The notes under the pieces were generated by a model, which saw nothing but the letters and a program-made list of their open reading frames with translations, was not told the origin of the DNA and did no database searches. Shown here in pieces: positions 48,504 through 58,350 of a DNA stretch of 64,000 bases. Location of the stretch: positions 2,356,001 through 2,420,000 of the forward strand of contig NZ_CP030848.1 in assembly GCF_008274825.1 (NCBI RefSeq), in the 5' to 3' direction. The DNA comes from Sphingobacterium hotanense. Lineage in GTDB: Bacteria; Bacteroidota; Bacteroidia; Sphingobacteriales; Sphingobacteriaceae. How positions within the stretch are numbered: position 1 is the first letter of the stretch; each line of letters opens with the position of its first letter. A program made the translations under genes and the position numbers.

Positions 48504-50222
48504 ATGAGTATCGTATTATCAGAACAAGAACAACAGCGCAGGCTAAACCTTCAAGGAATGATCGACCTCGGAATCAATCCTTTCCCTGCGGAAGAATTTG
48601 TCGTAAATGCAACGGCAGAAGACATATTAGCAAACTACGAAAGAGATAAACTCAACTATAAGAACATCCAATTTGCAGGACGCATCATGAGTCGTCGTGT
48701 GATGGGAAGTGCTTCTTTCATTGAATTACAAGACTCTACTGGACGTATTCAGGCTTATGTAAAGCGTGATGATATCTGCCCTACCGAAGATAAAACCCTT
48801 TATAATACAGTATTCAAAAAACTTCTTGATATCGGTGATATCGTAGGGATTAGAGGATATGTATTCACAACGCAGACTGGCGAGATCAGTATACATGTAG
48901 AAGAGTTAAAAGTATTGACGAAGTCTTTACGTCCTCTTCCAATCGTAAAAGAAGCTGATGGTAAAACATTTGACGCCTTTACTGATCCAGAACAAAGATA
49001 CCGCATGCGTTATGTGGATTTAATCGTTAATGCACAGAATAGAGAGATTTTTGTGAAGCGCACAAAGCTCTTTAACGCGATGCGCGAATATTTCAACAAC
49101 GCTGGATATATGGAGGTTGAAACTCCAATTCTTCAGTCCATTCCTGGTGGTGCTGCTGCACGTCCGTTCATTACACATCACAATGCGCTTGACATACCAT
49201 TGTATCTAAGAATTGCAAACGAACTTTACTTAAAGAGATTAATCGTTGGTGGTTTTGATGGTGTTTACGAGTTTTCTAAAAACTTCCGTAACGAAGGTAT
49301 GGATCGCACGCATAATCCAGAGTTTACCGCAATGGAAATCTACGTTGCTTACAAAGACTACAATTGGATGATGGATTTCACCGAAAGACTTCTTGAGCAC
49401 TGTGCATTAGCGGTAAACGGAACGACCCAAGCTACCTTCAACGAGCATAAGATTGATTTCAAAGCACCTTATCCTCGCGTAAGCATGACGGAAGCAATCA
49501 AACAGTTCACAGGATTCGATATTACCGGAAAGTCTGAAGACGAGATTCGCGAAGCAGCAAAAGGTATGGGAATCGCCGTAAATGAAACAATGGGTAAAGG
49601 TAAATTGATTGATGAAATCTTTGGCGAGAAATGTGAAGGAAACTTTATCCAACCAACATTCATCACAGACTACCCTATCGAGATGTCACCATTGACGAAA
49701 AAGCACCGCGACAATCCAGAACTGACGGAGCGTTTTGAATTGATGGTATGTGGTAAGGAAATTGCAAATGCATATTCTGAGCTGAACGACCCTATCGATC
49801 AACGCGAAAGATTCGAAGATCAGCTGAAACTTTCCGAAAAAGGAGACGATGAGGCGATGTTCATCGATCAAGATTTCCTACGTGCATTAGAGTATGGTAT
49901 GCCTCCTACTTCAGGACTAGGTATCGGAATGGACAGATTGATTATGTTCTTAACAAACAATCCTTCTATTCAAGAAGTATTGTTCTTCCCTCAAATGCGC
50001 CCTGAGAAAGTGGCTAAAGTAGCTTCCGTAGCAGATTATGTTGCTTTAGGAATTCCAGAAGGTTGGGTACCGGTTCTTCAAAAAATGGGCTTCAATGCCA
50101 TCGAAGCATTGAAAGAAGCCAATCCAAACAAGGTTTTCAATGACCTTGGCGGAATGCGCAAAAAAATGAAATTAGATATAGCTATGCCAACAAAGGATGA
50201 AGTCCTTGCTTGGTTTGCATAA
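48504..50222 (+). CDS. lysS: Lysyl-tRNA synthetase, class II
   Basis: The 572-residue enzyme charges tRNA-Lys. It has an OB-fold anticodon domain (IQFAGRIMSRRVMGSASFIEL) and the class II motifs: motif 2 in FSKNFRNEGMDRTHNPEFT and motif 3 in GLGIGMDRLIMFL. The C-terminal 60 residues are a Bacteroidetes extension. I start at ATG 48504 (MSIVLSEQEQQRR); an upstream TTG at 48471 would extend it by 11 residues but has no support. Confidence 0.95.
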   Translation: MSIVLSEQEQQRRLNLQGMIDLGINPFPAEEFVVNATAEDILANYERDKLNYKNIQFAGRIMSRRVMGSASFIELQDSTGRIQAYVKRDDICPTEDKTLYNTVFKKLLDIGDIVGIRGYVFTTQTGEISIHVEELKVLTKSLRPLPIVKEADGKTFDAFTDPEQRYRMRYVDLIVNAQNREIFVKRTKLFNAMREYFNNAGYMEVETPILQSIPGGAAARPFITHHNALDIPLYLRIANELYLKRLIVGGFDGVYEFSKNFRNEGMDRTHNPEFTAMEIYVAYKDYNWMMDFTERLLEHCALAVNGTTQATFNEHKIDFKAPYPRVSMTEAIKQFTGFDITGKSEDEIREAAKGMGIAVNETMGKGKLIDEIFGEKCEGNFIQPTFITDYPIEMSPLTKKHRDNPELTERFELMVCGKEIANAYSELNDPIDQRERFEDQLKLSEKGDDEAMFIDQDFLRALEYGMPPTSGLGIGMDRLIMFLTNNPSIQEVLFFPQMRPEKVAKVASVADYVALGIPEGWVPVLQKMGFNAIEALKEANPNKVFNDLGGMRKKMKLDIAMPTKDEVLAWFA

Positions 50223-50263
50223 ATAGCGCGCAGAATAGAAAAATTCTGAATCAAACTAAATTT

Positions 50264-50295
50264 AAGCCTCACAAATTGTGGGGCTTTTATTTTTT
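50264..50295 (+). terminator. Terminator of lysS
   Basis: AAGCCTCAC pairs with GTGGGGCTT (one G-U) around a five-base loop and is followed by a T-rich tract. Confidence 0.8.
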
Positions 50296-50399
50296 TCAGA
50301 CCAATTGCTAAGAACTAATCTCCTATTTAACTTCCTTGCTATCAAACAAAACAATGGATTAACGACTTATTACCCATATCATCAACGAAAGGATATGAA

Positions 50400-50792
50400 A
50401 TGAAAAACATGATCCCATTAATTCTTCTCGGCACTATATTCGCCTGCGGCACATCTTCAAACGGACCTAGAAAACCAAAAATTGAAGGAAATTGGCGTTG
50501 GATAAAAACGACAGGGGGCTTTGCTGGTACAACGACCACACCGGAGTCTTCCGGTAAACAGATCCACCTGCAGATAACCAAAGACAGTATATTTACCTAT
50601 GCAGATGGCGAACTGCAACGGGCTATTCCATACAACCTACAACTAGGAAAAGTTATTGAATCGCAAAAAATGGAATGGTTGATTCATAACGGAGAACATA
50701 AAGCATCCGTTTATAGAAAAGACACTTTACTTTTAATGAATGAACAATGTTATGATTGCTTTAATCAAACATTCGTGAAAATGAAAGAATAA
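50400..50792 (+). CDS. Small lipoprotein of unknown function
   Basis: A 130-residue protein with a lipoprotein signal (LLGTIFACG) and a beta-rich body starting IEGNWRWIKTTGG, a pattern like lipocalin-type small lipoproteins of Bacteroidetes. The C-terminal Cys pair in NEQCYDCFNQTF could bind metal or form a disulfide. Function unknown. It converges on the M16 protease gene with a shared terminator between. Confidence 0.65.
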   Translation: MKNMIPLILLGTIFACGTSSNGPRKPKIEGNWRWIKTTGGFAGTTTTPESSGKQIHLQITKDSIFTYADGELQRAIPYNLQLGKVIESQKMEWLIHNGEHKASVYRKDTLLLMNEQCYDCFNQTFVKMKE

Positions 50793-50796
50793 GAAA

Positions 50797-50820
50797 AAGG
50801 GCTGTCTTTTGACAGCCCTT
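50797..50820. terminator. Shared convergent terminator
   Basis: AAGGGCTGTC pairs with GACAGCCCTT around a TTTT loop, with an A-run upstream. It lies between the lipoprotein gene and the convergent M16 protease gene. Confidence 0.75.
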
Positions 50821-50856
50821 ATTATACCCGATTCAATCGGTCAATTTTAATTGTTG

Positions 50857-53718
50857 CTATTTTGCTGGAGCATCCGGTAATAAGATAAACTTAAACAAAC
50901 GATCTTCTTTCAGATATTTATTAGCCACATCTTTTACAGATTTAACTGTCACCTTGTCAAGATCATTTAAATAACGTGTAATATACGTTGGATCTTCGCC
51001 CAATTGGTAAGCAGAAAGTAACTGACTCATCCAGAATCCGTTTTCTTTAAGACTCAATTCCAACTGACGTTTTTCCTCGATCTTAAATTTATCTAAATCG
51101 ACTTGCGATGGTCCATTAGCTTTAATTTTCTTAAACTCATCTAATGCTGAAGCAATTAAAGATTGATATTTATCAACGCTTGTTCCGAATGAAACGTGGA
51201 TACTATAGCGAGGCTTAGGATTTTTAGAATAACCAGCGCGCGCACCAGTACCATAAACACCACTCTCCTCTTCGCGCAAGCGCTCCAACAAACGAGTAGA
51301 CAACACTTTCTCGAGCGCATCCATATTCACATTCTCTACGTCGTTGTAGGTATAATCACCGTAAATCGATAAACGAACGTTAGCTTTTGCCTCTTTTCCT
51401 TTATTTACAACAACCTCTTTACCTTTTGCTGGCTCATAAATTCCTAAATCCTTAGGAGCCTCTTTACGCGAAGTAGTTGGCAATGCTGCAAGATAATTTT
51501 CCAAATAAGGCTTGATCTCATCTTCTGTGATAGAACCAACGATGAAGAAAGTAAAGTCCGAAGCGTCAGCAAATCTATCCTTGTAGATTTCTAATGCACG
51601 CTCTTGGTTCACTTTTTCCAATTCTTCTTTGCCATAAGGAATACGACGAATGTTATTACCGTATAAAGCGTTCATCGTAGCTTTTGAATAAACAAAGTTA
51701 GGATCGTTATCTCTGTTCGCCAACATGTTCAATTGCTTGCTCATGATACCTTGAAATACGTCGCTTTCAATTCTAGGCTCTGTAAAATATCCGTAGATCA
51801 TTTCGAATGCCGTTTTCAAGCCTTCCTTATCCGTGCTTCCAGAAATACCTTCTGAACGCTCGTTGATATACGGGCTAATGTTTACATCCTTGCCAGTTAA
51901 ATACTTTTGCAATTCGAAAGTATTCAATTGTCCAATACCACTAGAATTAATCAGATTTCCAGCAAATGATGCAGACATGAATTCAGCATCCGGATAAAGT
52001 GAAGTACCTCCTGGGCTGAATGCACTAATTAAGATCTCATCATTCTTAAAGGTAGTAGGTTTCAAAACAACTTTAACGCCATTATTCAAAACAAATTCTT
52101 TCGAGTTAATCTTATCAATTGATTTTTCCGACGTGATACTTCCTTTTACCGGCTCTTTAGAGAGCATAGGTAAATCAGAAACTTTATCATCATAAGCCGT
52201 TAATTGCTCTTTATCAACATCAGCGAACCAAGTCGTCACTGTTTGCTCATCAGGCAACTTATCTTTCTCTGCATCTGGCGCTAAGATTACAACATCACGG
52301 TTAGTATCAACATAATACTTTTGACCGATTGCTTCAACTTCTTTCAGAGTCAAGCTCGGCAATAATTGCTTAGTAATCTGATATCTATCTTCGTTACTTA
52401 AAGCAGGTCCATCGTTTAAGAAATGATCAAGATAAGTATTTACATAACTATCAGATTTCTTTTTGCTGCGCTCAGTATAAGCTGTTTCATTGTTTTTATT
52501 CAATGCAGTAATGGCACGTTGAAATTCTGTCTCTGTGAAACCGAATTTGTCAACACGATCTAACTCACGAACCAAAGATTTGAAACCCTCTTCGAACTCT
52601 CCAGGTTTTGCAACGAAAAATGCCGACAGATTATCTAAACCTCCCATGAATTCACCAATATCAATACCACCTTGAATAAATGGAGGATTTGCAGATTGAC
52701 TCAACTCGCCCAAACGAGAGTTGATCATTTGATTATAAACCGCTTTCATCAAAGAACGACGGTAATCACCTACAGTGCTCACCTTCTCTTCAGGATGCTT
52801 AATAAGAACCTGTCCAATCGTATAAGTCATTTCGGGATCTGTAACTTTGACGAATTGATTCTTGTTGATCAAATCAATCTTGTATTCAGTGCGCTCTTTC
52901 GGTTTTGAATTTACGCGCATGTCTGAAAACAAACGCTTGATTTCACTTTCAATATAAACAGGATCAACATCACCAACTACGATAATCGACTGTAAATCCG
53001 GACGATACCAATCTTGGTGAAACTGACGAATCACCTTAGGATCAAAGTTCATCACAACCTCTTCCGTACCAATCGGCAAGCGATCAGCGTAACGCGAACC
53101 ATTTACCAATACTTTTAAGAATTGATCGCGCATACGTTGCATGGCGCCACGGCTACCGCGCATCTCTTCCATAATAATCCCGCGCTCTTTATTAATTTCG
53201 CTATCCTCTAGCATCGCATCCTGAGCCCAGTCGCGCATTACTTGAAGACCGTTCTTTAACAATTCAGGATCATCCGATGGAATTGGAAGCTGATAAACCG
53301 TTTCATCGAAACCAGTGTAAGCATTTAAATCTGACCCAAAACGAACACCTGCTTTTTGCAAGTAGTTAACTAACTCATTTTTCGGGAAATGCTTAAGACC
53401 GTTGAAGTTCATATGTTCTAAGAAATGCGCTAATCCTAGCTCTTTCTCAGTTTCTACAATAGAACCTACTTTTACCGCTAAATACATCGTCACGCGTTTT
53501 TCCGGCTCGACGTTTTTACGGATATAATACTGAAATCCATTTTTCAATGTACCGGTTTTAACCTCATTATCGAAAGGAAGCTTCGCATCCCATTTCAAGG
53601 AGTCCTTTTGAAGTATAACTTTCGCTTCTGTGATTAAGGAACTTGACTCATAGGCTGTTGCAACTTCCGCAGTAAAAGGCAACAAAAAGGCTAGAGCCAA
53701 TGGTTTTAAAATTTTCAT
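50857..53718 (-). CDS. M16-family zinc metalloprotease
   Basis: The 953-residue secreted protein (signal peptide ending around residue 22) is a two-repeat pitrilysin-type protease. The inverted zinc motif HFLEH is at residues 98-102 (His98, Glu101, His102) and a third ligand Glu lies in the EINKERGIIMEEM helix. The second half is the usual inactive M16 repeat. It probably degrades peptides in the periplasm. It is a single gene, with its own promoter region upstream of 53718. Confidence 0.92.
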   Translation of the reverse strand: MKILKPLALAFLLPFTAEVATAYESSSLITEAKVILQKDSLKWDAKLPFDNEVKTGTLKNGFQYYIRKNVEPEKRVTMYLAVKVGSIVETEKELGLAHFLEHMNFNGLKHFPKNELVNYLQKAGVRFGSDLNAYTGFDETVYQLPIPSDDPELLKNGLQVMRDWAQDAMLEDSEINKERGIIMEEMRGSRGAMQRMRDQFLKVLVNGSRYADRLPIGTEEVVMNFDPKVIRQFHQDWYRPDLQSIIVVGDVDPVYIESEIKRLFSDMRVNSKPKERTEYKIDLINKNQFVKVTDPEMTYTIGQVLIKHPEEKVSTVGDYRRSLMKAVYNQMINSRLGELSQSANPPFIQGGIDIGEFMGGLDNLSAFFVAKPGEFEEGFKSLVRELDRVDKFGFTETEFQRAITALNKNNETAYTERSKKKSDSYVNTYLDHFLNDGPALSNEDRYQITKQLLPSLTLKEVEAIGQKYYVDTNRDVVILAPDAEKDKLPDEQTVTTWFADVDKEQLTAYDDKVSDLPMLSKEPVKGSITSEKSIDKINSKEFVLNNGVKVVLKPTTFKNDEILISAFSPGGTSLYPDAEFMSASFAGNLINSSGIGQLNTFELQKYLTGKDVNISPYINERSEGISGSTDKEGLKTAFEMIYGYFTEPRIESDVFQGIMSKQLNMLANRDNDPNFVYSKATMNALYGNNIRRIPYGKEELEKVNQERALEIYKDRFADASDFTFFIVGSITEDEIKPYLENYLAALPTTSRKEAPKDLGIYEPAKGKEVVVNKGKEAKANVRLSIYGDYTYNDVENVNMDALEKVLSTRLLERLREEESGVYGTGARAGYSKNPKPRYSIHVSFGTSVDKYQSLIASALDEFKKIKANGPSQVDLDKFKIEEKRQLELSLKENGFWMSQLLSAYQLGEDPTYITRYLNDLDKVTVKSVKDVANKYLKEDRLFKFILLPDAPAK

Positions 53719-53831
53719 AAAAATAATTTATCTGAATGGTTACTGATTTTTACCGGGACCAATCTACGACAATTTCTTTAGTATTAAAACAACATTAATA
53801 CTAATCAGAATAAATTACATATATTTAACAT

Positions 53832-54725
53832 ATGAATTGGGATACCGTAAATAGAGACTTTAAACGCTACTTACTCTTAGAACGCGGTTTAGCTGAAAAC
53901 AGCATAGAAGCCTATCAGAATGACGTTCTGAAACTACAACACTATTGCGAACTGCACGAAATAACAATCCCCCAAATTACCACAAAAGAGTTACAAAACT
54001 TTTTACTCTGGATTAACGAATTTTCCATATCGACCTACTCACAAGCTCGTATATTGTCGGGTATTAAAACCTTTTTTAAGTTCCTACAAATCGAGTACGA
54101 CTACGAGTCAAATCCAGCAGAGCTTATCGAAGCACCACGTATCGCACGCAAACTTCCGTCGGTGTTATCAATCGAAGAAATAGATCAATTGATCGCCGCT
54201 ATTGACCTCTCCAGTCCGGAAGGAATGCGCAATAAAGCGATCTTGGAGATACTCTACGGCTGTGGTCTACGCGTTTCTGAACTTTGCAATCTCAAGCGCT
54301 CTAACCTGTTTTTAGATGTGGAGTTTATTAAGGTCGAAGGAAAAGGAAATAAGGAACGATTAATCCCTATCGGACAGCAGGCTATACAATATTTAAAAAT
54401 ATACCTAAATGAGGTCAGAGTACACACGCCTGTGAAAGCCGGAAATGAAGATTATGTCTTCTTAAACCGTCGCGGTGCTGCCCTATCTCGTGTAATGATT
54501 TACATCATCATTAAAGACCTTGCAACCAAAATCAATCTGCAGAAAGAAATAAGTCCGCATACATTCCGCCATAGTTTTGCTTCCCATCTCGTTGAAGGCG
54601 GTGCAGATTTACGTGCCGTGCAAGATATGTTAGGACACGAAAGCATCACTACGACAGAAATATACACGCATATTGATAAAGATTATCTACAAAGCGTAAT
54701 AACACAATACCACCCCAGATCTTAA
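53832..54725 (+). CDS. xerD: Tyrosine recombinase XerD
   Basis: The 297-residue recombinase resolves chromosome dimers at dif with XerC. The N-terminal SAM-like domain covers residues 1-90. Catalytic residues are Arg147 (CGLRVSE), Lys171, His243 and Arg246 (HTFRHSFASHL), His269 (GHESITTTEIYTH) and nucleophile Tyr278. Length and features are those of the housekeeping enzyme, not of a phage or island integrase. Confidence 0.88.
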   Translation: MNWDTVNRDFKRYLLLERGLAENSIEAYQNDVLKLQHYCELHEITIPQITTKELQNFLLWINEFSISTYSQARILSGIKTFFKFLQIEYDYESNPAELIEAPRIARKLPSVLSIEEIDQLIAAIDLSSPEGMRNKAILEILYGCGLRVSELCNLKRSNLFLDVEFIKVEGKGNKERLIPIGQQAIQYLKIYLNEVRVHTPVKAGNEDYVFLNRRGAALSRVMIYIIIKDLATKINLQKEISPHTFRHSFASHLVEGGADLRAVQDMLGHESITTTEIYTHIDKDYLQSVITQYHPRS

Positions 54726-54745
54726 TGCAACTTTGTTTATTTTAA

Positions 54746-54777
54746 TTTGCAACTAGATTGCATTTGCTGTATATTTG
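54746..54777 (+). promoter_or_regulatory. Promoter and overlapping palindromic operator of metal-uptake operon
   Basis: TTTG at 54746-54749 and TATATTTG at 54770-54777, 20 bases apart, form a good Bacteroidetes promoter. The palindrome TGCAA-CTAGA-TTGCA at 54748-54762 overlaps the -33 element. TGCAAC also occurs at 54726-54731 and 54776-54781. A Zur- or Fur-like repressor binding there would block the promoter. Confidence 0.55.
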
Positions 54778-54781
54778 CAAC

Positions 54782-55138
54782 GTGATAAACATCATTAGAC
54801 ATTTTCGAACATCAATAGCCAGCCTTTGGTTGGTCGTTCTATCTATGTCTTTTGGATTTATGCTAGCACATCAGCATGATCATACGCATGAACATGCTGA
54901 CCATTGCCATCACCATTCTACCACGGATGAACATGCAGATCATCAGCATGATGATTGTACCTACTGTTTTCTATATTACCATCAGCTCATCTCACAATCT
55001 CCTACGTATTCATGGGAAAGTAATCCTGGAGAATTTGAGAGAAACGTAAGTTATTCTATCGACTTGCCGTCTGAGGTAAATATTAAACGGTATTATACGA
55101 ATGGCTTAAGAGCACCCCCTGCTCTCAAAAACAGCTAA
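54782..55138 (+). CDS. His-rich exported protein, probable metal binder
   Basis: The first half is a hydrophobic signal/anchor (SLWLVVLSMSFGFMLA) followed by a His/Asp-rich stretch (HQHDHTHEHADHCHHH and DEHADHQHDDC) with nearly 20 His residues. Such runs bind zinc, copper or nickel. I start at GTG 54782 because it opens a normal signal; the upstream TTG lies within the operator. The -7 box ends five bases before the GTG, so the mRNA may be leaderless. It is the first gene of an operon with the TonB receptor. Confidence 0.6.
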   Translation: MINIIRHFRTSIASLWLVVLSMSFGFMLAHQHDHTHEHADHCHHHSTTDEHADHQHDDCTYCFLYYHQLISQSPTYSWESNPGEFERNVSYSIDLPSEVNIKRYYTNGLRAPPALKNS

Positions 55139-55179
55139 CGAGTAATCACAAAATCCATCAAAGTTTAATGTAATCCTAC

Positions 55180-57489
55180 ATGTCAAAATATGTTTTGACT
55201 GTGTTGGCGATTCTGATTTCATTATCAGGGGGAGCACAGACAAATAAATCGGCCAATTTACGTGGTCTGGTTGCTGATGAGAATCATCAACCATTATCTA
55301 ATGCAACTATAAAACTTACCGACGCTGACCTTCAGACAAAATCTGATCAGGAAGGTTCATTTTCTATTGAAAATTTAGACCCTAAGAAAACCTACAGACT
55401 TAAAATTAGTGCATTAGGTTTTCATGATTATACCCAACGCATCAATCTTTCAAAGGATAGTGTACTGCATATTCACCTAGTTCAAAAAACAACAGAATTA
55501 GACGGTGTAACGGTTCAAGCCAGTCAACAGGAACAAGTTTCTGCTGTACAATATAAGCTTAACCAAACACAGATTGAAGAAAGCAAGGGTAAACTGGCGG
55601 CTGAGGTATTTTCTAAACTTGCTGGGGTTAGTCTTTTAAATACGGGCCAAACTATCGCTAAGCCGGTCATCAATGGTCTTCATAGTAGTCGTATCCTCCT
55701 ATTGAATCAAGGAGTAAAACTAGAAAGCCAGCAATGGGGTGCAGAGCATGCCCCAGAATTAGATGCTTTCTCAGCTGATCAATTTGAAGTCATAAAAGGT
55801 GCACAGGCGGTAAGATATGGTGCGGACGCTTTAGGCGGAGTGCTGATTGCAAAATCAGAAAATATCGATCCTGAACGTCTACAAGGACGTGTAGATTTGA
55901 TTGGACAGAGTAACGGCAGAGGCGGAACGCTGAATGCGGAGGTAGAAGGTGGAATAACCGCTATCCCTAATCTCGCCTGGCGTTTGCAAGCGTCGGGTAA
56001 GAAACTCGGAAACAGCAAAACCGCAAACTACTATTTAGGAAATACGGGCTCGGAAGAACTGAACTGGAGTACCGCACTGCAATATCAACATAACAACCAC
56101 AAATGGGATGTATTCTATTCGCGATTTGCAACACAGCTAGGCATTTTCTACGGAGCTCACATCGGAACTATCGATGATATTTTTGCTAGGATTGAACACG
56201 GAAAACCCTTAGAGGACTACGGATTTACGTATGATATCGCAGCACCCAAACAAAAGGTAGATCATCAACTTGCAAGACTTAAATACCAATACCAATTTCA
56301 AAACGATTGGAAATTGGATGCACAGTATTCATGGCAGAGAAATCACCGTCGCGAATTCGATATGCGCCGAGCGGTTGCAGATGATGTGCCGATGTCGGAT
56401 ATGTTATTGTCAACCCAACAGCTCGAATTACTAATGAAACGCAATCAGCATTCATTGGGTATATCGGCTGTTAGCCAAGTAAACAACAATGTTGAAGGGA
56501 CTGGCACAACGCCAATTATTCCAAATTACGACAGCTACGGAATTGGAGTTTTTGGTATACATGATTTCGCTTTCAATAAGATCAACCTTGAAGCAGGCTG
56601 GCGTTACGATTTCAAACATTTCGATGCTGCAGGATATCGTTTTCAATACACGGATCAAACGGGAAGTACGCCTCAGCAGTACCTTATGGAGGACGTTCGC
56701 AATTTCCACAATGTATCGGGTTCCGTAGGTCTTCGCTATGCCATTAATCAACAGTGGACTTTCAAATCAAATGTGGGATTGGCTTGGCGTGCACCAACAG
56801 CAAATGAACTATATAGCGACGGAGTGCATCATGGCGCAGGAATTTATGAAATAGGAAACTTAGATCTTAAAGCAGAGCAAGGCTATAAGTGGGTCAATTC
56901 GATTAGTAGAAGAGCGGACAACTGGAATATTGACATCGATGGATTTGTACAATATATTGCAAACTATATCTACGCCACCCCTAACCCCGACTCTGTTCGC
57001 CAAACCATTCGCGGAACATTTCCGGTATTCAGTTACGAACAGCACAACAGCATATTTTATGGCGTTGATATCAATGCAAGCTGGAAGATAAATCAACTTT
57101 TCGATTATCAGTTTCAGGGTAGCTTAGTTAGAGCAAAAAACACAAGTTTAGATGCTTATCTCCCTTATATCCCATCAGATAGGTTTTCACAGGCTGTACA
57201 ATGGAACATCGAGGCAGAAAGCTCAACCTATTTGAAATTTACACATGAATTTGTAGCCAAGCAGGATCGTTATGCTGAAGGAACAGACTTTATTGCTCCC
57301 CCAGCAGCATATCATCTATTGCATCTACATGCCAGCAGAACGTTTCAAATCCAAAACAACAAATTAACAAGCTCGTTAGCTCTAGAAAATTTATTCAATA
57401 CCGAATACAAAGATTATATGGATCGATTCCGCTATTATGCGCATCGTCCAGGAAGAAACATCAAATTATCAATTAGTTATAAATTCTAA
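55180..57489 (+). CDS. TonB-dependent receptor, probable metal or chelate uptake
   Basis: This 769-residue receptor has a signal peptide (ending SGGAQ), a carboxypeptidase-D-like domain (LRGLVADENHQPLSNATIKL), a plug (about residues 110-230, IAKPVINGLHSSRILLLNQG) and a barrel ending in aromatic HRPGRNIKLSISYKF. The ELYSDGVHHGAG loop resembles that of zinc receptors of the ZnuD type. It has no SusD partner. Together with the His-rich neighbours it probably imports a metal ion or metal chelate. Confidence 0.85.
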   Translation: MSKYVLTVLAILISLSGGAQTNKSANLRGLVADENHQPLSNATIKLTDADLQTKSDQEGSFSIENLDPKKTYRLKISALGFHDYTQRINLSKDSVLHIHLVQKTTELDGVTVQASQQEQVSAVQYKLNQTQIEESKGKLAAEVFSKLAGVSLLNTGQTIAKPVINGLHSSRILLLNQGVKLESQQWGAEHAPELDAFSADQFEVIKGAQAVRYGADALGGVLIAKSENIDPERLQGRVDLIGQSNGRGGTLNAEVEGGITAIPNLAWRLQASGKKLGNSKTANYYLGNTGSEELNWSTALQYQHNNHKWDVFYSRFATQLGIFYGAHIGTIDDIFARIEHGKPLEDYGFTYDIAAPKQKVDHQLARLKYQYQFQNDWKLDAQYSWQRNHRREFDMRRAVADDVPMSDMLLSTQQLELLMKRNQHSLGISAVSQVNNNVEGTGTTPIIPNYDSYGIGVFGIHDFAFNKINLEAGWRYDFKHFDAAGYRFQYTDQTGSTPQQYLMEDVRNFHNVSGSVGLRYAINQQWTFKSNVGLAWRAPTANELYSDGVHHGAGIYEIGNLDLKAEQGYKWVNSISRRADNWNIDIDGFVQYIANYIYATPNPDSVRQTIRGTFPVFSYEQHNSIFYGVDINASWKINQLFDYQFQGSLVRAKNTSLDAYLPYIPSDRFSQAVQWNIEAESSTYLKFTHEFVAKQDRYAEGTDFIAPPAAYHLLHLHASRTFQIQNNKLTSSLALENLFNTEYKDYMDRFRYYAHRPGRNIKLSISYKF

Positions 57490-57502
57490 AAATATTAAGA
57501 CC

Positions 57503-58141
57503 ATGAAAATCAGTAAATATATCGCATCTGCTATTATCGCATTAATAGCTCTAAATTCTTGTTCCAAAGATGATCCAATTCCTGTCATTGATCAGGAAGA
57601 AGTAGGATCGGCGAGATTAGTTTTTACGGAAGTGGAAGTAGAAGCGCACGGTGATCATTTTCACTACAATGATTTCGCAGGACAAGAAAAAGATAGCATT
57701 ATCTTCGAAGGCGAGAAATTCCTTCCACCAGTTGGAGCACACATGCACTTAGAAGTGGGCAAAACTTACCGTTTTGAATTAAGAGTATTTGACTTTGCAG
57801 GTCGTCAAAGCCAAAAGACTTTTATCGATCGTGACGATCAGCACTTCGCATTCTGGATCGGAGCACCTGCAGACGCATTGAAAATTATCTATGCCGATAA
57901 AAAGGAGGATAAAACAAAAGTGAAAGTAGGTACGATAGGTTATATCACGGTATTGAAAGCAAGCGAATCGTTCAACTGGCGTTATATTATGCGTCATCTA
58001 AACCCTGGCGTAAAGACTAGTATTGATGTTGAGAAAGACATACAAAACAAAGATTTCAGTAAGTTCGGCGGTGCGAATGATATCGATGTGAAGTTTGAAA
58101 CGCATCTAGTTGCTGATGACCACAGCGGACATGGTCACTAA
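57503..58141 (+). CDS. His-rich lipoprotein of the metal-uptake operon
   Basis: The product is a 212-residue lipoprotein (signal ALNSC). Paired His residues in EAHGDHFHYND, GAHMHLE, DDQHFAFW and the C-terminal DDHSGHGH tail suggest several metal sites. I start at ATG 57503; an in-frame ATG at 57437 lies inside the receptor gene and lacks a signal. It ends the operon, 14 bases after the receptor, and a terminator follows. Confidence 0.75.
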   Translation: MKISKYIASAIIALIALNSCSKDDPIPVIDQEEVGSARLVFTEVEVEAHGDHFHYNDFAGQEKDSIIFEGEKFLPPVGAHMHLEVGKTYRFELRVFDFAGRQSQKTFIDRDDQHFAFWIGAPADALKIIYADKKEDKTKVKVGTIGYITVLKASESFNWRYIMRHLNPGVKTSIDVEKDIQNKDFSKFGGANDIDVKFETHLVADDHSGHGH

Positions 58142-58166
58142 GCTCAATTAAGACAATTAAAAATCA

Positions 58167-58192
58167 ATAGGTTGCCGAATTCGGCAACCTAT
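58167..58192 (+). terminator. Terminator of metal-uptake operon
   Basis: A perfect 26-base palindrome centred on GAATTC (AGGTTGCC/GGCAACCT arms) lies 25 bases after the stop, with a short T-rich tail. Confidence 0.6.
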
Positions 58193-58218
58193 TCTTGTGT
58201 AAAACTCAAAAATTATAT

Positions 58219-58226
58219 TATTTTTG
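58219..58226 (+). promoter_or_regulatory. -7 promoter element of tRNA-Arg
   Basis: TATTTTTG fits TAnnTTTG and ends seven bases before the tRNA. A TTG lies about 21 bases upstream at 58195-58197. Confidence 0.5.
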
Positions 58227-58233
58227 GCGTGCC

Positions 58234-58305
58234 GCCTGCGTAGTTCAATGGATAGAATATCAGATTCCGGTTCTGACGATGTGGGTTCGAATCTCGCCGC
58301 GGGCA
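58234..58305 (+). tRNA. tRNA-Arg(CCG)
   Basis: Acceptor stem GCCTGCG pairs with CGCGGGC, with A58305 as discriminator. The anticodon stem TCAGA/TCTGA closes the loop TTCCGGT, giving anticodon CCG at 58267-58269. The T-loop is TTCGAAT with a stem containing two G-U pairs. CCA is not encoded. Confidence 0.92.
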
Positions 58306-58311
58306 CAAAAG

Positions 58312-58341
58312 AAAGGACTTTCCAAAACGGAAAGTCCTTTT
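58312..58341 (+). terminator. Terminator of tRNA-Arg
   Basis: AAAGGACTTTCC pairs with GGAAAGTCCTTT around a short AAAAC loop, followed by T and A bases. It begins six bases after the tRNA. Confidence 0.85.
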
Positions 58342-58350
58342 AAATTTCTT

